Source of the DNA: Oscillospiraceae bacterium
GTDB taxonomy: Bacteria; Bacillota; Clostridia; Oscillospirales; Oscillospiraceae
NCBI GenBank assembly: GCA_015068135.1
Contig: SVLB01000008.1
Coordinates: 1 to 64,000, forward strand
Length of the DNA: 64,000 nt
Direction: 5' to 3'
Positions within the stretch are counted from its first letter, which is position 1. Every line of letters begins with the position of its first letter. Under the pieces are notes generated by a model. That model was given only the letters and a program-made list of their open reading frames with translations. It did not search any database and was not told the origin of the DNA. Made by a program: the position numbers and the translations under genes. Of the stretch, positions 43,327 to 51,103 are shown one piece after another.

Positions 43327-44052
43327 ATGCTGATCGTGCAAAAATACGGCGGCACCTCATTACAGGATGCGGAAAGGATCCAGGCCGCCGCCAAACGCGT
43401 TGCCGGGCTTGCCCAGCAAGGTGCCCGTGTGATCGTAGTGGTATCCGCCCAAGGGGACCACACCGACCGTCTGATCCAGTCCGCCCGTCAAATCAATCCC
43501 CGGGGAAGCCGCCGGGAAATGGATGCCTGCCTTGCCACCGGAGAACAGCTCTCTGCCGCTTTCATGGCCATGGCCATCGGGGCTTTGGGGTACCCGGCAG
43601 TGAGTCTCACCGGCTGGCAGGCGGGACTTAAAACTGACAACAACTTCGGCAATGCCAGGATCCTGTCCCTGGATCCTGCCCGGATCAACCGGGAGCTGGA
43701 TGCCGGAAACGTGGTGGTGGTCACCGGTTTTCAGGGCATTGATGCCGGCGGTAATATCACCACCCTGGGCCGGGGTGGCTCCGACACCACCGCCGTTGCC
43801 CTCGCGGCCTTTTTGAAAGCAGATGTGTGTCAGATCTTCACGGATGTAGACGGGGTATACGACCGGGATCCCAGAAAGTACCCGGATGCCACCCGGTTTG
43901 GGAGGATCTCCTACGATAAAATGCTCCAGTTGGTGGAAAACGGCGCCCAGGTCCTCCATCTGCCCTGCGTGGAGCTGGCAAAAGCCCACAAATTAACGGT
44001 AGAGGTACTCTCCGCCTTTACCGGAGAACCGGGAACCCTGGTTGGTCCTTAG
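43327..44052 (+). CDS. Aspartate kinase, catalytic domain only
   Basis: Phosphorylates aspartate at the head of lysine, threonine and methionine synthesis. The 241-aa protein contains the complete amino-acid-kinase fold: KYGGTSL at the start, VVVVSAQGDHTDRL, GFQGIDAGGNITTLGRGGSD, FTDVDGVYDRDPR and ENGAQVLHLPCVELA. The usual pair of C-terminal ACT domains (about 160 residues) is missing, and no remnant is seen after the stop. This could be a natural mono-domain, feedback-insensitive enzyme or a truncated gene. ATG 43327 is 8 nt from GGAGG; the GTG in the track overlaps it. Confidence 0.85.
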   Translation: MLIVQKYGGTSLQDAERIQAAAKRVAGLAQQGARVIVVVSAQGDHTDRLIQSARQINPRGSRREMDACLATGEQLSAAFMAMAIGALGYPAVSLTGWQAGLKTDNNFGNARILSLDPARINRELDAGNVVVVTGFQGIDAGGNITTLGRGGSDTTAVALAAFLKADVCQIFTDVDGVYDRDPRKYPDATRFGRISYDKMLQLVENGAQVLHLPCVELAKAHKLTVEVLSAFTGEPGTLVGP

Positions 44053-44112
44053 ATAAGTTTACCCGCCCCATGGGGGTATTATTCACCCCAACCTATTTTC
44101 AACAGAAAGCTA

Positions 44113-44292
44113 AGGGTTGTCTCATTGGGGCGAAACCGATTGTGTATATTGTAGGGACACCCGTCCTCGGGTGTCCGGGATGTAAAAATAGCGCCAAATC
44201 TGCAAGAAACATGCAGATTTGGCGCTATTGGTCGTTTTGGTTGCGGTCACCTCAGGAGAGGTGACCCTACAAAAAGCATTTTGAGACAGCCC
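44113..44292. repeat. Nested repeat: GTAGGG palindrome inside a GGGTTGTCTCA/TGAGACAGCCC hairpin (copy A4)
   Basis: Outer arms GGGTTGTCTCA and TGAGACAGCCC enclose a GTAGGG...CCCTAC unit at 44151-44270. Within that are three hairpins: GACACCCGTCCTCGGGTGTC, AATAGCGCCAAATCTGC with its complement, and GGTCACCTCAGGAGAGGTGACC. It lies between the convergent ends of the kinase gene and the first ceramidase-like gene. No gene was seen in it. Confidence 0.75.
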
Positions 44293-44298
44293 ATTTTA

Positions 44299-45666
44299 TT
44301 ATCTTTCTGTGCCCTTCAGATCCTGAAGCATCTGCAAAAACATCCGGCCGTATTGCTCCCCGGTACCTCGGAACATCCGGGAGCATAGCGACTCATAGCT
44401 GCCGTAATCATAAGCCTGTCGGCAGGGAACGTAAAAATAGTGTCCGTTGGCATAGCCGCAGGTCAGGGTCATGGAATACGGTGACAGATTCTCCACACCC
44501 AGGGCATTGCGATGGAACAGCTCATTGGGGGCCGTGACCATTGCCAGTTCTTCCCCCAGGGAAATGACATTCAGCTCCATATCGTAGTATTCCGGCTGCC
44601 GCATATGGATCAGAATGAAGGCCGCCTTCCGATAGCTTTCAATGCCGTAGGGTTCACCGGCCCGCTTGCAGGCCTCCATATCCTTGGTGGTATCGTATAC
44701 CGCCATCACCTCTCTGGCCGCATCGGCAAGATGGTCCAGGGAGTGATCGATCATCCCCCGGAACACCGTCTGATGGGTCTTCAGGGTGGTATCCTCCGCC
44801 GTCTTCATATATTTTTCCAGACAGCGCACCCCATAGTAGGCCAGCTTCGCACCATGGACCCGGTGGTCCACGGTATAATTTTCCCGTGCCAGACGGCTCT
44901 TGGGATTGATGTTGCCGCAGGCACCCTGAAGGAAATGGACATGGCAATCCAGCTGTGCCCCCAAAACCTCCCGGAAAACGCCGGGATAGTCTGCCGACAG
45001 GTTCTTTTTATTGGCACCGCCGGTAAGCTGAGGATGGGCCTGGAAGTTTGCGATCACCACATCCTTGCCGCCTTCTCTGTGAAACTGCACCAGCCGCAGT
45101 GTGGGATCCGCAGGATCCACATGCTCCGTGGTCTCGTCATACACCGGTGTGCCGAAGCCATCACCGAAATACTTTACCGTACCGTCGGGCAAGGTGTGCT
45201 GATAGTGCTTCACAAAGTTCAGCCCCGGAGCCAGGATCTTGCCGTAGCGCATGGTCGCGGGCTTTCTGTCCTCCCAGGCGGCCACACCTGCGGCAACCAG
45301 CTTCTCGATCAGCCACGGCTCATACCGCTGGATAGACGGCTCCTTCCCGTTGATAAGATCCGGTGCAGAGTGGGTATGGGTGCAGGTGACCATGATCCGG
45401 TCCTGACCCAGCCCCAGCTTTTCGCTGAGCTGTTCCTTCACCGCCTTCACCACGCCATTGTAGGCCCGCACCAGGTCCATAGTCACAAACAGGATGGAAT
45501 TGCCCTGGGCATCGGTAATGGCTGTGGCAATGCCGTGGATGTCTTCAAAGATATTTTCAAAGAATCGGGTGGAGCTGTCAAAGCTGCAGCCGCCCAGGGG
45601 CACCGGCTCCTCCGGGGTAATAACCATATCCCCAAATCCAACCAAAAGCTTATTTCCCATACTCAT
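44299..45666 (-). CDS. Neutral-ceramidase superfamily hydrolase, paralogue 1
   Basis: A 455-aa protein of the neutral/alkaline non-lysosomal ceramidase superfamily. It shows the zinc-site segment TCTHTHSAPD near residue 96, FQAHPQLTGG near 210 and LQGACGNINP near 250. In characterised ceramidases the last segment carries the nucleophilic serine (AGNLSPN); here that position is Asn. There is no signal peptide, unlike secreted ceramidases, so a cytoplasmic substrate is likely. The ATG overlaps the stop of paralogue 2 (ATGA), and all three paralogues form one unit. Function beyond the superfamily is unknown. Confidence 0.75.
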   Translation of the reverse strand: MSMGNKLLVGFGDMVITPEEPVPLGGCSFDSSTRFFENIFEDIHGIATAITDAQGNSILFVTMDLVRAYNGVVKAVKEQLSEKLGLGQDRIMVTCTHTHSAPDLINGKEPSIQRYEPWLIEKLVAAGVAAWEDRKPATMRYGKILAPGLNFVKHYQHTLPDGTVKYFGDGFGTPVYDETTEHVDPADPTLRLVQFHREGGKDVVIANFQAHPQLTGGANKKNLSADYPGVFREVLGAQLDCHVHFLQGACGNINPKSRLARENYTVDHRVHGAKLAYYGVRCLEKYMKTAEDTTLKTHQTVFRGMIDHSLDHLADAAREVMAVYDTTKDMEACKRAGEPYGIESYRKAAFILIHMRQPEYYDMELNVISLGEELAMVTAPNELFHRNALGVENLSPYSMTLTCGYANGHYFYVPCRQAYDYGSYESLCSRMFRGTGEQYGRMFLQMLQDLKGTER

Positions 45667-47012
45667 TGTCCTTTCAGTTCTGCCAGCATTTTCAGGAATT
45701 GCTCCGAGATCTCCTCGCCGGTGCCGGGGGCAAACCGGGAAACATGGGACTCGTAGCAGCTGTAATCGTAGCCGTACTGGGAGGGGATGTAGAACCAGTG
45801 CCCGTTTGCATAGCCGCAGGTAAAGGTCATATCAAAGGGAGAATGCTCCTCGGTGTACACAGAATTGGTATCAAACAGCTCATTGGGAGCCGTCACAAAG
45901 GCCAAATGGTCACCCACCGCAATGGCATTCAGGTCCAGGCTGATGGTCTCCGGGCTGGCTGCCTTGGCAGACACGGAGCCGGCATGGTACACACTGGCAA
46001 AGCCGTGCTCTTTGCAAAGGGCCGCCGTACCCTCCCGGTCACCGGTGGTGGCGAAATGCCGCCATACCATTGCAGCCTCCTGCCGCTTGTGGTCCATGGA
46101 GTGATTGACCTTACCGGCAAAATCCACATGGCGCGTGCGGATCAAGCCCGCAGGAACGGTTTTCATGTGTTCTTCCAGGCATTTTACCGCAAAATAGGCA
46201 AGTCTTGCGCCGAATACCCGGTGATCCAGGGAATACTGTTCTCCGGGGATCCGGCTCTTTGGGTTAATATTGCCGGCAGCACCCTGCAGGAAATGGACAT
46301 GGCAATCCATCTGCGCTCCCAAGATCTCACGGAAAGGCGCCGGGAAGTCCGCGGACAGATTCTTGATCTTACTGCCGCCGGTCAGCTGAGGATGGGCTCG
46401 CCAGTTAGCCAAAACCACATCCTTGCCCCCCTCCCGGGCAAACCGCACCAAATGGAGGGTCGGATCTGCCTCGGTGGTATGCCGGGTGGTCTCGTCCATC
46501 ACATGACGTCCGAAATTATCGCCAAAGAATTTCTTCTCTCCGTTTTCCACATTGTAATAGTGCTTTACAAAGTTCAGACCCGTTGCCTCAATATCACCAA
46601 CAGAAACGGTGGCTGGCTTCCGGTCCTCCAAAGCCGCCTGGGCGCACTCTACAAGCCAGGCCTGGACCTTGGGAATATAGCGCTGGATCGCCTCTTCTTC
46701 CGTATTGGTCATATCCGGGCCGGAGTGGGTATGGGTACAGGTGATCATAACAGACTCCACGGGCAGGCCCGTGGCCTGACTGACCATTTTCCGCGCCTCG
46801 GGAACCACCTCAAAATAGGCGCGGGTGGTATCCAGGGTCATAAATACCACTGTTTTGCCGGTCTCGTCGGTCATAGCCGTACCAATGGCATGGATATCCT
46901 CCAGTACCTTTTCGTGCTTTCTCCAGGACGAGGCACCGTAACCGCCTAAAGGCATGGGCTCATCCGGGGTGATGATAATATCCGCAAATCCAACAGAAAA
47001 TGTATTTTCCAT
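45663..47012 (-). CDS. Neutral-ceramidase superfamily hydrolase, paralogue 2
   Basis: A 449-aa paralogue of the two neighbouring genes, with DIIITPDEPMPLGGYGASSW at the start, TCTHTHSGPDMTN near residue 96, WRAHPQLTGGSK near 210 and LQGAAGNINPKSR near 250. The serine of the ceramidase active-site loop is again Asn. The segment LNFVKHYYNVENGEKKFFGD is nearly identical in paralogues 2 and 3. ATG 47012 is 6 nt from AAAGGA; the upstream ATG in the track is part of that site. No signal peptide is seen. It lies 22 nt after paralogue 3. Confidence 0.75.
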   Translation of the reverse strand: MENTFSVGFADIIITPDEPMPLGGYGASSWRKHEKVLEDIHAIGTAMTDETGKTVVFMTLDTTRAYFEVVPEARKMVSQATGLPVESVMITCTHTHSGPDMTNTEEEAIQRYIPKVQAWLVECAQAALEDRKPATVSVGDIEATGLNFVKHYYNVENGEKKFFGDNFGRHVMDETTRHTTEADPTLHLVRFAREGGKDVVLANWRAHPQLTGGSKIKNLSADFPAPFREILGAQMDCHVHFLQGAAGNINPKSRIPGEQYSLDHRVFGARLAYFAVKCLEEHMKTVPAGLIRTRHVDFAGKVNHSMDHKRQEAAMVWRHFATTGDREGTAALCKEHGFASVYHAGSVSAKAASPETISLDLNAIAVGDHLAFVTAPNELFDTNSVYTEEHSPFDMTFTCGYANGHWFYIPSQYGYDYSCYESHVSRFAPGTGEEISEQFLKMLAELKGQ

Positions 47013-47034
47013 AATAAATCCTTTCATAACAATG

Positions 47035-48378
47035 TCACTGTTTGAACTCCTTCAGCATCTGAAGGTAGGTTTCTACTACAAGCTCTGCAGTACCCGGGGC
47101 AAACCAGGCAACATCGGATTCATAGCAGGTATATTCAAAACCGTACAGGCTGGGCAGATATCCCCGATAGGCATTGCAATAGCCCATGGTCAAGGTCATA
47201 GCAAAGGGAGAATCCGCTTCTGTTGCGGTAGAAACGGTATCGAACATCTCCGTTCCGGTGACGATGGCTACATCCGGGCCAATGGCAATGGCATTGATCT
47301 CCATCTCCATGGATGCGGGTCTGCCGGCTTTGGCTACCACCGCATTGGCATGGTAAGGACTGCGGATGCCCCAGGGCTTTCCCAATTCTACCGCCGCCTG
47401 CAGATCGTAGGTTTCGTGCCACAGCTTCTGCACCTTCTTTGCCTCCTGCAGCAAATGATCAGAACGGTGATCCAGAGGCGCCGTAAGGAATTGCTGACGG
47501 TGCTTCAACAAACCCGGCTGCGCCTGGGTCATATGCTTTTCCAGGCACTCCACTGCCTTTGCTGCCAGGTTCATGCCATAGCTGTCACAGGTGGTGTACT
47601 GCCGTTCCTTTTTAAGACGTGTAGAGCTGTTCAGGTTTCCGGCACAGCCCTGGAAAAACATAGCCCTGCAGGGGCGCATAGCCTCCAGCGCTTTTCGGTA
47701 AGAGCCAATATAGTCAGCAGAAAGGTCATATTTCTTTGCACCGCCGGTAAAGTGGGGATGGGCACGCCAATTGACCAAGACGATCTCAGGCTTTTCTGCC
47801 CTGACGATCTGCACAACATGCATATTCGGGTTGGCAGCAGTGGTGTGATCCGTGGTGTCATCGTACACGGGGGTTCCAAAATTGTCGCCAAAGAATTTCT
47901 TCTCCCCATTTTCCACGTTATAGTAATGCTTGACAAAGTTCATATTGGGGACAGCCACTGTTCCGTAGTAAACCGTGGCTGCAGACCTGTCTTCCAGGGC
48001 CTGGGTGGCAGCAGCGACCAGCCGCTCCTGCAAAAGGGTATGATAGCGCAGGATAGACGGCTCTCCCCGGTTCCAAATATCCGGTGCGGAATGGCTGTGA
48101 CTGGCGCAGATCATCACGCACTCCTCGGCGATGCCCAGTGTATTATGGATCTGCTTACGAACCGCGCCAAGAAACGGTTCGTCGATCACCAATGCATCCA
48201 ATTCCAGCAACATCACCGTGTTTTCCTGCGCATCTGTTACCGCCAGACAACTGGCCCGGAGTCTGTCCCGGATGGATTGGAAGAAGCGAAAGGACGTGTT
48301 GCCATACCCACCCAGAGGAACGGATTCCTCCGGTGTAATATCGGCACACCCGTAGCCAATTCGAAAACAATCATTCAT
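47035..48378 (-). CDS. Neutral-ceramidase superfamily hydrolase, paralogue 3
   Basis: A 447-aa first gene of the three-paralogue unit. It begins RIGYGCADITPEESVPLGGY, and its zinc segment reads CASHSHSAPD, keeping both histidines. HPHFTGGAKK and FFQGCAGNLNSSTR follow; the last loop again has Asn where ceramidases carry the catalytic Ser, and its next residues differ from the other two copies. ATG 48378 is 10 nt from AAGGAG. It is separated from the upstream ABC transporter genes by a terminator and repeats, so it probably has its own promoter, not clearly seen. Confidence 0.75.
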   Translation of the reverse strand: MNDCFRIGYGCADITPEESVPLGGYGNTSFRFFQSIRDRLRASCLAVTDAQENTVMLLELDALVIDEPFLGAVRKQIHNTLGIAEECVMICASHSHSAPDIWNRGEPSILRYHTLLQERLVAAATQALEDRSAATVYYGTVAVPNMNFVKHYYNVENGEKKFFGDNFGTPVYDDTTDHTTAANPNMHVVQIVRAEKPEIVLVNWRAHPHFTGGAKKYDLSADYIGSYRKALEAMRPCRAMFFQGCAGNLNSSTRLKKERQYTTCDSYGMNLAAKAVECLEKHMTQAQPGLLKHRQQFLTAPLDHRSDHLLQEAKKVQKLWHETYDLQAAVELGKPWGIRSPYHANAVVAKAGRPASMEMEINAIAIGPDVAIVTGTEMFDTVSTATEADSPFAMTLTMGYCNAYRGYLPSLYGFEYTCYESDVAWFAPGTAELVVETYLQMLKEFKQ

Positions 48379-48419
48379 GGTTTTCAATCTCCTTTTCATG
48401 GCAGCCAGCATGGCTAAGT

Positions 48420-48623
48420 GTAGGGTAAGGGCTTGCGCGCCTTTGCCTCCCTCTGACGAGGGAGGTGGCCCGAAGGGCCGGAGGGAGAGAATATGCGTAA
48501 ATCACGGAAATGCCAAAAATGTGGTATTCCCAAGTTTTCTCTCCCTCAGTCAATTGCCTCGAATCGGCAATTGCCAGCTCCCTCATCAGAGGGAGCCGTG
48601 TTTACGGTGGGACCCCACCCTAC
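48420..48623. repeat. Stem-loop repeat (copy C2) bounded by GTAGGG and CCCTAC
   Basis: Inside GTAGGG (48420) and CCCTAC (48623) lies the family C frame: CCTCCCTCTGACGAGGGAGG, GGCCCGAAGGGCCGGAGGGA, TTTTCTCTCCCTCAGTCAAT and CTCCCTCATCAGAGGGAG. It is one of several repeats filling the 526-bp gap between the hydrolase and transporter units. Confidence 0.75.
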
Positions 48624-48686
48624 ACGCGAAATGACATTTTCATAGCAATCCACACGTGTAAACACACCGCTATGAACGAAAGCACT

Positions 48687-48740
48687 GTAGGGGCCGGTGC
48701 CTACACCGGCCCGTGGGCCGAAGTGGTCTTCGGCCACTAC
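48687..48740. repeat. GTAGGG-type palindromic repeat (copy A5)
   Basis: GTAGGGGCCGGTGCCTACACC is followed by a second hairpin, GGCCGAAGTGGTCTTCGGCC, ending in ACTAC. Between it and the terminator at 48831 is a TTGCACTTTGCGCTTTGC run like one near 53206. Confidence 0.65.
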
Positions 48741-48830
48741 AAGGGTGGTACTTTCATAGCAATGACGCTGCGTATCGAAATCTGTACCATCATTTTGCAC
48801 TTTGCGCTTTGCATTTCGCATTTATAAAAA

Positions 48831-48862
48831 CACCGGAGTGTTGCCGCGGCAACACTCCGGTG
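48831..48862 (-). terminator. Terminator of the ABC importer operon
   Basis: CACCGGAGTGTTGCC pairs perfectly with GGCAACACTCCGGTG and is followed by TTTTTAT on the minus strand, 42 nt after the permease stop. Confidence 0.85.
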
Positions 48863-48904
48863 TGCTTATTGGTTACGCGATCAGCAACGGACCCACTTAT
48901 CCAA

Positions 48905-49912
48905 TTAGCCCTTAACAGAGCCGACCATTACGCCGCCCTTGAAGTACTTCTGAACAATGCCGTAGGCAAGCAGAACGGGGGCAGTGGAAACGACGATCAA
49001 AGAGTAACGGATCTGCTCCAGACCCTCGGTACCGGACTGCTGGGAGGAGGTACCGGTATTGCCGGTTTGTGCAGCTCCGGGATCATTACCGGAGGAGATA
49101 GCCGTGGCAATGAGCAGCAGGTTACGCAGGAACAGCTGCAGGGGGTGCAGGTCGTACCGGGTGGGCAGGTAGATCATTGCGGTGAAGTACTCGTTCCAGC
49201 AGCCAACGATGGCGTACAGGGTAACCACGGAGATGGTTGCCTTGGCCAGAGGAATACCGATCTTCCACAGCTGCTGGAAATCGTTGGCGCCGTCGATCGA
49301 AGCAGCGTCAAACAGCTCGCCGGGGATGGAGCTGCGGAAGGAGGTGCGGAGAATGAACACATTGGATGCGCCCAAAATGCCGGAGAACAGAATTGCCCAA
49401 ATGTTGTCGTACAGACCCAGGCTCTTTTTCACCAGGTACAGCGGGATCATACCGGCGTTGACCAGCATGGTGACCACGATGATCCGGGTGTAAGCCTTAC
49501 GGCCCTGGAAGTTCATCTTGGACAGAGGATAGGCGCAGGTGATCTGCATAAACATCTTAATGAGAACACCGAAGAAGGTGTAGAAGATGGTATTGCGGTA
49601 GCCCAGGAGGATATCGTCCATCTTAAACACGATAGAATAGCCGTCAAAGTTAAAGCCTACCGGCCACAGAACCACCTTACCGGCAACGATCGCACTGTTG
49701 GAGGAGAAGGAGGAAGAAATAACATAGATAACAGGGTAGGCAACGATGATCAGCAGAATGATCAGCACGATGGTGGTGAACAGCTCCAGCATACGGTCGC
49801 CGAAGGTATCGCGAATCTTTCCGTTCTTTTTGCGCTTGACGACAGGTGCAGGGGCAGCGGGGGCGGTCTGCATTCCTTCAGGAGTCAGAACTGTGGTTTC
49901 CTTATTTTCCAT
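48905..49912 (-). CDS. ABC importer permease, YtcP/LplC type
   Basis: A 335-aa inner-membrane permease with six hydrophobic segments. It has the LplC/YtcP-type opening (TIVLIILLIIVAYPVIYVISSSFS) and the EAA loop as GELFDAASIDGANDFQQLWKIGIPL. Transporters of this class import oligosaccharides and share an ATPase encoded elsewhere; none is in this window. A low-complexity insert, GAAQTGNTGTSSQQSGTEG, lies in the last periplasmic/cytoplasmic loop near residue 285 and is unusual. It lies 18 nt after the other permease gene. Confidence 0.92.
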   Translation of the reverse strand: MENKETTVLTPEGMQTAPAAPAPVVKRKKNGKIRDTFGDRMLELFTTIVLIILLIIVAYPVIYVISSSFSSNSAIVAGKVVLWPVGFNFDGYSIVFKMDDILLGYRNTIFYTFFGVLIKMFMQITCAYPLSKMNFQGRKAYTRIIVVTMLVNAGMIPLYLVKKSLGLYDNIWAILFSGILGASNVFILRTSFRSSIPGELFDAASIDGANDFQQLWKIGIPLAKATISVVTLYAIVGCWNEYFTAMIYLPTRYDLHPLQLFLRNLLLIATAISSGNDPGAAQTGNTGTSSQQSGTEGLEQIRYSLIVVSTAPVLLAYGIVQKYFKGGVMVGSVKG

Positions 49913-49930
49913 AATTCACTGCCTCCTTCC

Positions 49931-50899
49931 TTAGAACAGACCGGCTTCGCCGTCGGACAACCAGCCGGCGATCAGGTTCACCAAAATAACCATACCGGAG
50001 TTAATGACAGAGTTCATCAGACCGATGGCAGTACCGTAGGACTGACGACCTGCAGAGATACCTCTTTTGTAAACGTATGTAGAAATGACTTCGGATACGT
50101 CAATGTTCATGCTGTGCTGCATCAGGTAGACCTTCTCGTAGCCCACGGACATGATGGAGCCAAAACGCATGATCAGCATAATGGACACAGTGGGCAAAAT
50201 AGCCGGAAGGTCCACGCTCAGGACCCGTCTGAAGCGGCTTGCGCCGTCGATCTTTGCCGCCTCATGAAGCTCCTGGGAGACACCGGACAGAGCGGCCACG
50301 TAAACAATGGTGCTCCAGCCCATGTTCTGCCAAACACCGGACCACACGAAAATGTGACGGAAGGAGCTCTTCAGGTAGAACAGGTCAGGGGGAGAATTAT
50401 AGTTGCCGAAGAGTCTGTAAATGGCAGCCAGGACACCGTACTGGGTGTGGAACAGCTGCTGCAGAAGACCGACCATAACGACGGTGGAAATGAAGTGGGG
50501 AATGTAGGAAACGTTCTGAGTCAGCTTCTTGAGGACCTTCTTCTGGTTGACGTGGATAAACAGAGCCAAAAGAACAGGAATGGGGAAGCCGGCAAGAATA
50601 GAATACAGGGAAATGGAAACGGTGTTAACAACGATATTCGACCATTCCCAGTCGGAGAAGAAATCGATATAATGCTTCAGGCCGATCCAGGCAGAATCCA
50701 TAATGCCGTCAGCAGGGCTGTAGTCACGGAACGCGATCTGCAGACCGTACAGAGGCAGGGCCTCAAAGAGTACATAGTAAAGCATGGGGAGCACCATCAG
50801 CAGATGGAGTCTCCAGCTTTTCTTAAAGTTGATCCACGTCTTTTGACCCTTTGTCAGGCGGTTAGCAGACACAGGCAACGCAGTTGAAGAAGCAGACAT
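49931..50899 (-). CDS. ABC importer permease, LplB/YteP type
   Basis: A 322-aa permease partner of the downstream gene. GLQIAFRDYSPADGIMDSAW near residue 55, six membrane segments and the EAA loop SQELHEAAKIDGASRFRRVL are typical of LplB/YteP. ATG 50899 is 9 nt from AAAGGG; the earlier ATG in the track abuts that site. A 204-nt gap with hairpins separates it from the binding-protein gene, which would allow the binding protein to be made in excess. Confidence 0.92.
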   Translation of the reverse strand: MSASSTALPVSANRLTKGQKTWINFKKSWRLHLLMVLPMLYYVLFEALPLYGLQIAFRDYSPADGIMDSAWIGLKHYIDFFSDWEWSNIVVNTVSISLYSILAGFPIPVLLALFIHVNQKKVLKKLTQNVSYIPHFISTVVMVGLLQQLFHTQYGVLAAIYRLFGNYNSPPDLFYLKSSFRHIFVWSGVWQNMGWSTIVYVAALSGVSQELHEAAKIDGASRFRRVLSVDLPAILPTVSIMLIMRFGSIMSVGYEKVYLMQHSMNIDVSEVISTYVYKRGISAGRQSYGTAIGLMNSVINSGMVILVNLIAGWLSDGEAGLF

Positions 50900-50971
50900 G
50901 CACTTCATCCCTTTCTAATTGGTATAAAACACTCCCAAAAGGAGCAAGCAGAGGCCTACCCAAGCCTCCCC

Positions 50972-51090
50972 TTGCCTGAATATCGGACAGCTCCCGGTAC
51001 TCAGGCAAAGGGAAACTGTGGGGAAAACTCTCCGGTTCACCGGAGAGCGGCTTTGGGCTATCCCGGGAGTCGGGGTTGCCCCCGACTCCC
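50972..51090 (-). promoter_or_regulatory. Three hairpins between the binding-protein and permease genes
   Basis: Three stems follow one another on the minus strand: GGGAGTCGGG/CCCGACTCCC (51065-51090), CTCTCCGGT/ACCGGAGAG (51028-51047) and TTGCCTGA/TCAGGCAA (50972-51008). None has a strong T run. They probably protect the upstream mRNA or attenuate transcription into the permease genes. Confidence 0.6.
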
Positions 51091-51103
51091 AAGGAATGCG
51101 TTT

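Noticed and set aside
48713-50887. 724-aa plus-strand ORF over the two permease genes
   Set aside because: Antisense to two clear ABC permeases and through a terminator; Gln/His/Asn-rich and without family features.
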